A DNA stretch of 64,000 nucleotides, taken from Cohnella mopanensis (GTDB lineage Bacteria > Bacillota > Bacilli > Paenibacillales > Paenibacillaceae). The position numbers and the translations under genes were made by a program. A model generated the notes under the pieces. The model was not told the DNA's origin, made no database searches, and was given only the letters and a program-made list of their open reading frames with translations. Numbering within the stretch: position 1 is the first letter of the stretch; the number at the start of each line of letters is the position of its first letter. The stretch is from NCBI RefSeq assembly GCF_022352055.1, contig NZ_JAKRWM010000010.1, positions 310,001 through 374,000 of the forward strand, read 5' to 3'. This document shows, one piece after another, positions 26,265 to 33,407 of this stretch.

Positions 26265-27158
26265 TCATTCGGGCGTGCAATCGAGCGCTTCCGCCAGCAG
26301 CCTGGCAATATCGTCGTACATTTCGTCAACGCCCTCCAAGGGCAACGGGTTATGACCCCAGCCGACTTCTACCGTAAATCCGGGACGACGGAATTCGGAG
26401 ATGAACCAGTCTTTATATCCCGCATCGCTCCCTTCTAAGTATACGGCGCGATATCCCGCCGAAACCGCCAAGCGATTCGCCCAAGCTCGCGCTTCATCCG
26501 GTTCTTTGTTGCGATAATTCCAGTAGATTTCCTCCCCTTGCGTATGCAGCGAGATTACCGCGTGAAAATCGTTCCGCTCCGTGAAATCGGCTAATGCGGC
26601 CGCTTCAGGCTCCGACAACGGCTTTTCTCCGCCATAGTCGCGAGGTGCCGGCGAAAGGATCGCCCTGCGTTGCCGTTCTTCCTCCCAGTATGCGGGGAAT
26701 TGGTCGTTAAGGTCTACGCCTCTCGCATTCGCCTTCCACCTGTGGAAACGATTCGACCCCCGGTTCCACTGAAGCAAATCCTCGTAATACGGATGATTAG
26801 CTGTCAACCCTTCCTGGACAAGCTCAACACCATCCGGATTGACCATAGGAACGATCCACAAGCTACAACGCGCGAATAAATCCATGGCCGATTTCCCCCA
26901 GAAAGAAAGCTTATTCGCGCAAGCCTGAGCGTAGTCTTCCGCAAACCTCATCAACAACAGGGAAGTGATCCACTCATTGGCATGGCAAGCTCCGTTAAAA
27001 TGCCAGTTGAACGAACCCTTTCCTAATCTCAAGTAAGGAATCGGCTTACCTAGCACGCTACTTCCTATCGATCCCACTTTAACCATCGGGTATTTTCTAT
27101 CGATCCTTCTCAAATCCTTCGACAACTGCTCCGGACCGTAGTCCGCTTTGCTGGCCAT
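26265..27158 (-). CDS. M14-family zinc carboxypeptidase (gamma-D-glutamyl-diamino acid endopeptidase type)
   Basis: A 297-aa metallopeptidase. The zinc ligands are visible as H59-x-x-E62 in GACHANEW and H205 in ISLHTQGE; the catalytic Glu is E264 in FTVEVGWG. The NPDGVEL motif near 107 and the family context point to an enzyme that cleaves peptidoglycan stem peptides, as Bacillus YqgT and endopeptidase I do. No signal peptide or LysM domain is present, so it probably acts on recycled muropeptides in the cytoplasm (inference). GGAGGGG is 5 nt before the ATG. Confidence 0.88.
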   Translation of the reverse strand: MASKADYGPEQLSKDLRRIDRKYPMVKVGSIGSSVLGKPIPYLRLGKGSFNWHFNGACHANEWITSLLLMRFAEDYAQACANKLSFWGKSAMDLFARCSLWIVPMVNPDGVELVQEGLTANHPYYEDLLQWNRGSNRFHRWKANARGVDLNDQFPAYWEEERQRRAILSPAPRDYGGEKPLSEPEAAALADFTERNDFHAVISLHTQGEEIYWNYRNKEPDEARAWANRLAVSAGYRAVYLEGSDAGYKDWFISEFRRPGFTVEVGWGHNPLPLEGVDEMYDDIARLLAEALDCTPE

Positions 27159-27228
27159 GGATACCCCTCCTATTCGTCGGCGGTTCTAATGGCTATGAAG
27201 GCGGACACCGACATATTACTTTCCTCGC

Positions 27229-27288
27229 GCAAAAAAAAACGAGCGGGCTGAACGTCCGTCGGAACGTACAACCCGTTCGGGTTACAGA
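27229..27288 (-). terminator. Terminator of the glutamate racemase gene
   Basis: Imperfect stem-loop (CGAACGGG...CCCG-TCG with an inner ACGT pair) followed on the minus strand by nine T residues, 6 bp behind the murI stop. Confidence 0.75.
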
Positions 27289-27293
27289 GATCA

Positions 27294-28106
27294 TCAAACC
27301 CCGATACGGGGAACCTGCCATACGACCGGCGTTAACCGGATTTGTCTTCCTAACCACTCTTGAGCGATCTCTTGAAACTTACCCGGCTCTCCGCTGCAAA
27401 AAAACTGATGAATAGGCACTTCATTCGGTTTAGCCAATTCGTTATTCGCATCTAGAATCGAATGGATTTCCCTAGCGGTTTCTTCGGCCGAGTTGATCAA
27501 AACGACATCTGAGCCCATCGCTTCCGATATACTCTCCGCGAGAAAAGGGTAATGGGTACATCCTAGAATTAAACAATCCATGGTCGTATTCCGTAAACTG
27601 AGGAGCGAATCAGCTACGGTGTTGAACGTCTCGACGGAGCGGAAATTGCCGTCTTCCACAAGCGGAACGAAAGTCGGACATGCAAGGCTAACGACCTGCA
27701 CCGGAGGCGAAAGCTTCTTCAGCGCAATATCGTACGCCCCGCTATTGATTGTCCCTTCCGTACCGATCACGCCGACAACTCCGGACTTGGACCGCCCGAC
27801 CGCTGCGCGAGCGCCAGGACTTATCACGCCGACGATCGGCAGTTCTACCCTCTGCCGAATATCCTCCAAAGCGACTGCCGTTGCCGTATTGCAGGCTATG
27901 ACGATCATTTTGGGGTCATAGTGAATGAGATAATCCACGATTTCGCGGGTAAATGCGACGATCTCCTCCGCGGGTCTGGAACCGTAAGGCGTTCGTGCGG
28001 TATCGCCGAAATACACTATTTTTTCATGGGGAAGCTGACGCATCACTTCCTTGACGACGGTCAGCCCCCCTACGCCGGAATCAAGGACCGCGATCGCTTG
28101 CTGCAC
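27294..28106 (-). CDS. murI: Glutamate racemase
   Basis: Makes D-glutamate for peptidoglycan. The 270-aa protein begins AIAVLDSGVGGLTV, has YFGDTARTPYG near residue 32, and the two catalytic cysteines in VIACNTATA near 73 and LILGCTHYPFL near 183. The start codon is GTG with only a weak site (GGTG) upstream. An imperfect palindrome ATGATGAAGTCATTTCATCAT (28130-28150) lies just upstream and could be an operator. Confidence 0.94.
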   Translation of the reverse strand: MQQAIAVLDSGVGGLTVVKEVMRQLPHEKIVYFGDTARTPYGSRPAEEIVAFTREIVDYLIHYDPKMIVIACNTATAVALEDIRQRVELPIVGVISPGARAAVGRSKSGVVGVIGTEGTINSGAYDIALKKLSPPVQVVSLACPTFVPLVEDGNFRSVETFNTVADSLLSLRNTTMDCLILGCTHYPFLAESISEAMGSDVVLINSAEETAREIHSILDANNELAKPNEVPIHQFFCSGEPGKFQEIAQEWLGRQIRLTPVVWQVPRIGV

Positions 28107-28269
28107 GGGAACACCGCTTTCTTCACAGATGATGAAGTCATTTCATCATACTTTATGAGTTCCAAGCGCAAAAGGTACCTACATCTTAGCTGATTTTTGG
28201 ACAAGAATGCGCCCCAAAGCGCCCCCGCGGGAGAGGGAAGCGCTTCAGGGCGTTATGGATCGGCAAACT

Positions 28270-28587
28270 TTACAATGCGGACGATTTGTCTTCCTCGTAT
28301 GATTCCTCTGCAGCGGCGACTTCCTCGGACTCTACGGATGCATTCAATTTACGAGAACGAATATCGGTCACCAGACTCGATGTCCGTTTCGCCAGCGATT
28401 GCACGGCTGATCCGGCTTGCCGGCTAATGTCCGCCGTTTTCTCGCCGACCTTCTGAGCGGTTTGAGCGATATCCCCGCGAAGCTCGCGTCCGGATTTCGG
28501 AGCGAACAGCAATGCAGTGACTGCACCCGTAACGGCCCCCGTCAAAGTTCCCCACAGAAACGATTTTACAACTTTCTTATTAGACAT
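28270..28587 (-). CDS. ytxH: YtxH-domain protein
   Basis: A 105-aa protein with a Gly-rich membrane helix FLWGTLTGAVTGAVTALLF, the YtxH signature APKSGRELR, an amphipathic repeat-like region (IAQTAQKVGEKTADISRQ) and an acidic tail. Function unknown; Bacillus ytxGHJ is induced by general stress. AAGGAGAG precedes ATG 28587. It lies 61 bp behind the DUF948 gene, the same pairing as ytxG-ytxH. Confidence 0.85.
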   Translation of the reverse strand: MSNKKVVKSFLWGTLTGAVTGAVTALLFAPKSGRELRGDIAQTAQKVGEKTADISRQAGSAVQSLAKRTSSLVTDIRSRKLNASVESEEVAAAEESYEEDKSSAL

Positions 28588-28648
28588 GTTTACACTCTCC
28601 TTCAGTTGTATCCGCACTCAATCCTGAGCTCCGATAACTGCTGGATGG

Positions 28649-29086
28649 TTACCCTCTAGAGGCTCGACGCTTCCACATGGACCACAATTGTCGGCCTACG
28701 TCCGCGAGATCAGGCGTCTCTTCGACGTCCGGTTCACGATCGACTGCGGAAGCTTGAAGAGGAGCGGTTAACTTCTCGCGGTATAACTCCGTAACGTGTA
28801 CTGCCGTTTGTGCGACCGTCTGCACAGCCTCGCCTAACGCCCGCGCCCCCTCCGCAAACGTGACGAAGCCTTGCATGCTCTGCCTGGTTACGGTGATCGC
28901 CTCGCTAGCTTCCTCCGCCAATCGACTGCATTGACGCAGTGAGACTTCCGCTTCTTTACTAACGTTAGCCACAACATGATCCAGTCGTCTAAGCGACCTT
29001 GTTACGCTTACGATCCCGTAAAGAAAAGCAGCAGCAATGACCACCATAGCGACCGCAACCCCGTACCCCGCTAGCTCCCACGCCAC
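28649..29086 (-). CDS. ytxG: DUF948 (YtxG-like) membrane-anchored protein
   Basis: A 145-aa protein with one N-terminal helix (VAVAMVVIAAAFLYGIVSV) and a long helical region (residues 30-105) resembling DUF948/YtxG, with a Pro/Asp-rich C-terminal tail ending DLADVGRQLWSMWKRR. Function unknown. The start is GTG with GGAGGG 7 nt upstream. It forms a probable operon with the YtxH gene. Confidence 0.8.
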   Translation of the reverse strand: MAWELAGYGVAVAMVVIAAAFLYGIVSVTRSLRRLDHVVANVSKEAEVSLRQCSRLAEEASEAITVTRQSMQGFVTFAEGARALGEAVQTVAQTAVHVTELYREKLTAPLQASAVDREPDVEETPDLADVGRQLWSMWKRRASRG

Positions 29087-29206
29087 CCGTCATCCCTCCA
29101 GTAGCTCTTAACCCGGGCGAATGCCCATGCGGTTAATCCAGTATAAGTAGCTACGGCTTGACTTGACACAGCGGACGTGCCAAAAATCATTTAAGAATCG
29201 AATAAA

Positions 29207-29252
29207 AAGGAGCCAACCCCCAGGTATAAACCTTGTGGGATGGCTCCTTCTA
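29207..29252 (-). terminator. Terminator of the Dabb-DUF86 operon
   Basis: Stem AAGGAGCCA/TGGCTCCTT with an inner CCCAC-type extension, followed on the minus strand by TTTTTATT, 15 bp behind the DUF86 stop. Confidence 0.85.
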
Positions 29253-29266
29253 TATGTGCTGAACAG

Positions 29267-29689
29267 CTAGATCAATTCTTGTTGCAAGTAAGTTTCCACT
29301 TGATCCGAGAAACCCATCAACACCCTCGGCAGCTCGGCTGTCAGAGGATGCAACTCGCTTCGCGGCCACAGATCGTATTCTTGAACGAGCGTCTTGCGCA
29401 ATAAGACCAATCGGCGCAACGGTTCGGATACTTGCTCGGTAATGACGCCTTCTCCGGCGATTATCTCAATGATGTCCTCGTAACTGCTCGCATCGCGCAT
29501 AATAAAACCGTCAATCAACGCGTGTCCTACATCCGTCACAATCTCCGCGGCTAGATGAAGCGCTCGTTCCTGCGCTAATCCTTCGATTAAGCCACCGCTC
29601 CATTCCACCGTCGCAGCGGATAAAGCTTGCGCGATTTCCGGTAAGCAGGCTAATCGTCTGCGGATGCTATCGACGTTCACGTCATACAT
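29267..29689 (-). CDS. DUF86 (HepT/YutE-like) protein
   Basis: A 140-aa all-helical protein of the DUF86 family. It resembles Bacillus YutE: MRDASSYEDIIEIIAGEGVI near residue 64 and LRRLVLLRKTLVQEYDLW near 90. HepT toxins of this family carry an R-x4-6-H motif; here the corresponding RKTLVQEY has no His, and no MNT nucleotidyltransferase partner is adjacent, so a toxin role is doubtful. AAGGGGG precedes the ATG. It is the third gene after the Dabb protein and a tiny membrane protein. Confidence 0.72.
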   Translation of the reverse strand: MYDVNVDSIRRRLACLPEIAQALSAATVEWSGGLIEGLAQERALHLAAEIVTDVGHALIDGFIMRDASSYEDIIEIIAGEGVITEQVSEPLRRLVLLRKTLVQEYDLWPRSELHPLTAELPRVLMGFSDQVETYLQQELI

Positions 29690-29707
29690 AGGTGAACGGC
29701 CCCCTTG

Positions 29708-29845
29708 TCATTTCTTCTTGCTTCTACCTCTGCGCTTCAGCCATACGACCATGATCACGGCACTGATCAGGATGAGAAGCGTATAGGTGGCCATCTGATA
29801 TACGTCTCCCATATTGGAGGGATCTTTCTCCACCAGCATCCTCAT
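29708..29845 (-). CDS. 45-aa single-pass membrane protein
   Basis: A small gene in the 157-bp gap between the Dabb and DUF86 genes. It starts at ATG 29845, 1 bp past the Dabb stop (TAAG-ATG), and stops 18 bp before the next ATG. The product has a hydrophilic N-terminus (VEKDPSNMGD), one helix (ATYTLLILISAVIMVVWL) and a strongly basic tail KRRGRSKKK, the pattern of a genuine membrane protein with a cytoplasmic C-terminus. Translation probably relies on coupling to the upstream gene, since the ribosome site is weak; ATG 29839 is an alternative start. No family recognised. Confidence 0.6.
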   Translation of the reverse strand: MRMLVEKDPSNMGDVYQMATYTLLILISAVIMVVWLKRRGRSKKK

Positions 29846-29846
29846 C

Positions 29847-30134
29847 TTAACTCTCGTAATCGACGCTAACGGATGCTTCCCTTACGGACAACATATGCTC
29901 GATCACTTTCTTGTGCACGGGGTGCACTTGATAAACCTGCAAGTCTTCCATGGAATCGAACTTCGTGTACAAAGCGATATCATAAGAACGGTCCGAATGA
30001 ATCACATCCATTCCGACCTCCAGATGGCGGAGTACGTCGATTTTACCTTCCATGTCGCGAAGAACTTGCGCCGTGTTAGCAACGCTTTCCGGACTGCGGT
30101 CTTTCAATTTGAATAATACGATATGAGTAATCAT
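29847..30134 (-). CDS. Dabb (stress-responsive A/B barrel) domain protein
   Basis: A 95-aa protein with the ferredoxin-like Dabb fold: MITHIVLFKLKDRS at the start, a conserved His at position 4, and YDIALYTKFDSMEDLQVYQVHPVHKKV in the second half, where the HPxH motif is typical. Biochemical role unknown; dimeric Dabb proteins include plant stress proteins and some enzymes. AAAGGA lies upstream of ATG 30134; the in-frame ATG at 30158 has no site. First gene of a three-gene unit. Confidence 0.85.
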   Translation of the reverse strand: MITHIVLFKLKDRSPESVANTAQVLRDMEGKIDVLRHLEVGMDVIHSDRSYDIALYTKFDSMEDLQVYQVHPVHKKVIEHMLSVREASVSVDYES

Positions 30135-30222
30135 TTTTTCCCATTCCTTTCTTAACATGAGGATTTAGAGTGCCGTGCATACTACCCGTAAAGTGATAAA
30201 GAAGGGAGTCACATGAACCATT

Positions 30223-30474
30223 ATGCGTCACACCATTACTATAGCATGTACTCTGATCGGTGTTGCACTATGTCTTTTTAATGTGACAGGCTACGACCCC
30301 CACAATTTATTCCTCATGATGTTTAGCGTCCCGATGTGGTTTGTCGAGGTGTTTACCGATCTCCATAAGGTAAATATATGGTTTATGTACGCGTTAACGG
30401 TGCTCAGTTGGGCACTCATCGGGTATTTAGGCGACCTCGGCGTCTCGAGAATCCGAACATGGAAACATCTGTAA
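30223..30474 (+). CDS. Small membrane protein of unknown function
   Basis: An 83-aa hydrophobic protein with two or three helices (IACTLIGVALCLFNVTG, LFLMMFSVPMWFVEVF, WFMYALTVLSWALIGYL) and a basic C-terminus RIRTWKHL. No family recognised. The only good ribosome site, GAAGGGAG, is 14 nt from this ATG but 5 nt from an overlapping ATG at 30213 that opens a 22-codon frame, so translation may be coupled to that short frame. A bidirectional terminator follows. Confidence 0.6.
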   Translation: MRHTITIACTLIGVALCLFNVTGYDPHNLFLMMFSVPMWFVEVFTDLHKVNIWFMYALTVLSWALIGYLGDLGVSRIRTWKHL

Positions 30475-30517
30475 CGGAACGGATACGAAAATCAGCGAAC
30501 GTTTAGGGTAACGGGAA

Positions 30518-30540
30518 AAAGGAGCCGCTACGGCTCCTTT
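30518..30540. terminator. Bidirectional terminator
   Basis: AAAGGAGCC/GGCTCCTTT stem with a 5-nt loop, A run on the left side, between the 83-aa membrane protein gene and the convergent cupredoxin gene. Confidence 0.8.
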
Positions 30541-30572
30541 CCTATCCCTAATGGCGAGGCCGTTGCGAAACG

Positions 30573-30953
30573 TTACTCGACGATTAATTTCGATTTCATA
30601 TCCCCGTGACCTTGACCGCACATGATGCTGCAATGCATCTCGTAAGTTCCCGGCTTATCGAACGTAACTTCCAGCTCCGGTGCGTCCTTGCTCAGCTCAA
30701 TGCCAAGTCCAACGATTTCGACGCCATGGTTACCAAGCGTGTTGGAGAATTTCACTTTGTAGTTCGTTCCCGCTTTAACATGGTATTCCGTTTCGTCGAA
30801 ATTAAAGTTAGTAGCTTTGATCTTGAGCAACTCTTGGCCTTCTTTAAGTTCGGATGCCTCATCCTTAGGTTTCTCAGGCAGTCCGGTCGCCATCAAGTAT
30901 ACCCCCATTGCGCACGCAATCGTGATCAAAGCGGACAAAAGCCATTTATGCAT
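30573..30953 (-). CDS. Membrane-anchored CuA-type cupredoxin (cytochrome oxidase subunit II-like)
   Basis: A 126-aa protein with an N-terminal helix (WLLSALITIACAMGVYLMATG) and a cupredoxin domain outside the cell. The full CuA ligand set of cytochrome c oxidase subunit II is present: H76 in GNHGVEI and C108-x3-C112-x3-H116-x2-M119 in CSIMCGQGHGDM. No other oxidase subunit is nearby, and the two-helix membrane part of a true subunit II is missing. It may serve as an electron carrier or in copper delivery (inference). GGGGAGC precedes the ATG. Confidence 0.85.
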   Translation of the reverse strand: MHKWLLSALITIACAMGVYLMATGLPEKPKDEASELKEGQELLKIKATNFNFDETEYHVKAGTNYKVKFSNTLGNHGVEIVGLGIELSKDAPELEVTFDKPGTYEMHCSIMCGQGHGDMKSKLIVE

Positions 30954-30991
30954 CGTTTGCTCCCCTGCTTCCTACAAATTGTCTACCTCAT

Positions 30992-31021
30992 ATTTTACCT
31001 AATACAAGCATTTGAACTCAA
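30992..31021 (-). promoter_or_regulatory. Candidate promoter of the cupredoxin gene
   Basis: TTGAGT (31021-31016), 18-bp spacer, TAAAAT (30997-30992) on the minus strand, 38 bp before the ATG. Confidence 0.45.
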
Positions 31022-31110
31022 GCACTAGTCTGAAGAGAATGGTCAACTTTTTATACTTTTGACAAATTGATGAACAACAAAACCGTTTTTTCACTTTTTT
31101 TGTCCTTAAA

Positions 31111-32535
31111 TTAGTCTAAGTTCCGAAAATCGCTAGGAACCTTTCGGGCTACCCCGCTATGTATAGCTTCAAGAACTACGGCTTTGCGTACCGCGGGTAC
31201 CACTTTATCGTTAAAAACGCTCGGGATAATATACTCTTCGTTTAATTCCTCTTCCGTCACGATGGAAGCGATCGCGTGCGCTGCCGCAAGCTTCATCGAT
31301 TCGCTGATCGTGCTTGCCCGGGCATCGAGCGCTCCGCGGAAAATGCCCGGAAAAACCAGCACATTGTTCAGTTGATTAGGATAATCGGAACGTCCTGTCG
31401 CATAGACGCGCACATACGATCCTGCTTCTTCCGGAGAAATTTCCGGATCCGGATTCGCCATGGCGAATACGATGGGATCCGGCTTCATTCTCCGGACGTC
31501 CTCATTATGGAGTAGTCTTGGCCTAGACAACCCAATGAATACGTCCGCTCCTTCGATAACCTCGGACAACCGGCCTTGTTCATTATGCGGATTCGTTAGG
31601 GCTGCGTATTCATTCCATGCAGGATTATCATAATGCGCGCCTCGATGGATAGCACCATCCTTGTCTACACCGACGAGATGGGTCACGCCAGCCGCCAGCA
31701 GCATACGCGAGCATGCCACGCCTGCCGCGCCGATTCCGCAGACGACAACTTTGATGTCGCCGATCTCCTTGCCGACGATTTTCAACGCGTTAATAAGACC
31801 CGCGAGCAGTACGACGGCCGTGCCATGCTGGTCATCGTGGAAAACGGGAATATCCAGCTGCTCCTTCAGGCGACGTTCGATTTCGAAGCATCTTGGCGAC
31901 GATATGTCTTCCAAGTTGATGCCTCCGAACGTTGGAGCCAGCGCCTTAACGATGGCAATGATCTCTTCCGTATCCTTCGTATCCAAGCAAATCGGGAATG
32001 CATCGACGTCGGCTAGTTCCTTGAACAACATGGCCTTCCCTTCCATAACCGGCATTGCCGCATGTGGACCGATGTCCCCGAGGCCGAGTACCGCCGTTCC
32101 GTCCGATACGACGGCAACCGTATTCCGGCGAATCGTAAGCGAATGGGCTTTACTGATATCGTCCCGAATAGCCAAACACACCTTCGCTACGCCTGGCGTA
32201 TAGACACGAGACAAATCGTCGCGATTTTTGATCGGCACCTTCGATTTCACCTGAATTTTACCGCCTAGATGCAGTAAAAAGGTCCGATCGGATACATTCA
32301 CGAGATGGATGCCTTTCATGGCGCTAACGGCGACAGTAAGCGTCTCTAAGACAGAGGGCTCGACAACGCTCACCGTGAGATCGCGTACTTCCGTCTTTCT
32401 GCCCGGTTGGATGACGTCTATCGCGACGATATCGCCGCCGTTTTGTCCGATTAAGGATACTAGTTCTCCGAAAGTAACTACCTGCTTGTCCATTTCAACG
32501 CGAAGTATGAAGCTATTGCCGCCTTCCAATCTCAT
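31111..32535 (-). CDS. NAD(P)-dependent malic enzyme with N-terminal ACT domain
   Basis: Oxidatively decarboxylates malate to pyruvate. The 474-aa protein has an ACT-like regulatory domain (residues 1-80, including GGDIVAIDVIQPG), then the malic enzyme domains: SRVYTPGVAKVC near 112, VSDGTAVLGLGDIGPHAAMPVMEGK near 145, the metal site VFHDDQHGTAVV near 235, the NAD-binding VVVCGIGAAGVACSRM near 265, and MANPDPEISPEEA near 360. I start at ATG 32535 (GGGAGG upstream): a TATAAT at 32584-32579 places the transcript start close to the in-frame ATG at 32574, so the longer form is unlikely. Confidence 0.92.
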   Translation of the reverse strand: MRLEGGNSFILRVEMDKQVVTFGELVSLIGQNGGDIVAIDVIQPGRKTEVRDLTVSVVEPSVLETLTVAVSAMKGIHLVNVSDRTFLLHLGGKIQVKSKVPIKNRDDLSRVYTPGVAKVCLAIRDDISKAHSLTIRRNTVAVVSDGTAVLGLGDIGPHAAMPVMEGKAMLFKELADVDAFPICLDTKDTEEIIAIVKALAPTFGGINLEDISSPRCFEIERRLKEQLDIPVFHDDQHGTAVVLLAGLINALKIVGKEIGDIKVVVCGIGAAGVACSRMLLAAGVTHLVGVDKDGAIHRGAHYDNPAWNEYAALTNPHNEQGRLSEVIEGADVFIGLSRPRLLHNEDVRRMKPDPIVFAMANPDPEISPEEAGSYVRVYATGRSDYPNQLNNVLVFPGIFRGALDARASTISESMKLAAAHAIASIVTEEELNEEYIIPSVFNDKVVPAVRKAVVLEAIHSGVARKVPSDFRNLD

Positions 32536-32578
32536 GATGATCCCATCCTCCCTAATGTGAAGGTACTTTGTCATTATG

Positions 32579-32584
32579 ATTATA
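32579..32584 (-). promoter_or_regulatory. -10 element of the malic enzyme promoter
   Basis: Perfect TATAAT on the minus strand, 43 bp before the chosen start. The -35 region is only a T-rich stretch with TTGTTT at 15 bp, so the match is partial. Confidence 0.45.
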
Positions 32585-32655
32585 TCCCGAGTTGCGCAAA
32601 AACAAAAAACCGTATCTCATCGCCATAATAAATGCGTGAAATTCGGTTGTTCGAG

Positions 32656-33117
32656 TCACGATTTAGGTTCCTTGGGATTTTCGGGAGCATCCTCGTTCTC
32701 AGGACCAGCGGGCACATCCGGCTTGCTTTCACCAGCCCGGTCTCTTAACACGAGTACGATCCGTTTTAATTGCTCCGGCAACGGAAGACCTAATCTTCCG
32801 TAATTCTCGATGACGGAGAGCAGTTCGTTCATCATATAGAAGAAAACGGCGCTTCCCATAACGGCGTCTACTCCAAGGATCAAGTCCAATCTATGCGCGA
32901 TGATCAGAACAAGCAAGATAAGCCCCTTCTTGAACAAACCCCAGAAGCCGACGTTGCTGTTCAGCCCGCTGCCTTCCTTTATTGCTGCCGTTACGCCGGT
33001 AAAATAGTCGATCGCCATTAGAACGAGCAGGAAAGTCAACGACTCGTTCCATATGCCGAAAGAGAAGGAAACCATTGCCCCCATAATCGCGGTAATTGCT
33101 CCGGCTTGTACCTGCAT
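32656..33117 (-). CDS. Holin-like membrane protein (phage holin 4_1/TcdE type)
   Basis: A 153-aa protein with three to four helices and the family segment VLMAIDYFTGVTAAIKEG near residue 33, then FKKGLILLVLIIAHRLD and FFYMMNELLSVIENYGRLGLPLP. The Pro/Glu-rich C-terminal tail (GPENEDAPENPKEPK) is hydrophilic. This family occurs in prophages and also as orphan chromosomal genes with roles in export or autolysis. No lysin or phage gene is near, so it is not evidence for a prophage. GGGGG is 8 nt before the ATG. Confidence 0.8.
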   Translation of the reverse strand: MQVQAGAITAIMGAMVSFSFGIWNESLTFLLVLMAIDYFTGVTAAIKEGSGLNSNVGFWGLFKKGLILLVLIIAHRLDLILGVDAVMGSAVFFYMMNELLSVIENYGRLGLPLPEQLKRIVLVLRDRAGESKPDVPAGPENEDAPENPKEPKS

Positions 33118-33228
33118 TCCCCTTTCCCCCTCGAAATCCGTATTTACTGATATAGCTTATTCCGAGGTGGACAAGACAGGAACGGTGTTTTAACGAATGG
33201 CACTTAACCCCTAGCACGTCCAAACAAG

Positions 33229-33252
33229 AGAGCCCCGATTTCTCGGGGCTCT
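33229..33252 (-). terminator. Probable terminator of the maltodextrin operon
   Basis: AGAGCCCCGA/TCGGGGCTCT-type stem with a short loop, followed on the minus strand by TCTTGTTTG. It lies about 155 bp behind the amylase stop; the space between holds a run of eight G (33361-33368) and nothing else I recognise. Confidence 0.6.
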
Positions 33253-33407
33253 CCCTCCTAAAGATGAGCTTCGTTCCGCGGCCGGGGGGTGCCGCCTATT
33301 AAATCTATGCAAACCTTCAAACCTGATTGATCATCAGACCTTAAGTAGATAGGCTGAATCGGGGGGGGCAATTCGGTTCGACGGCTACATCCTGAACAGT
33401 GCTCGGT

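Noticed and set aside
32656..33117. Holin-like gene as sign of a prophage
   Set aside because: No lysin, integrase, capsid or tail gene is near; neighbours are a malic enzyme and a sugar operon, and orphan holin-like genes are common.
33361..33368. Run of eight G near the amylase gene end
   Set aside because: It is an isolated homopolymer with no flanking structure; nothing more can be supported.
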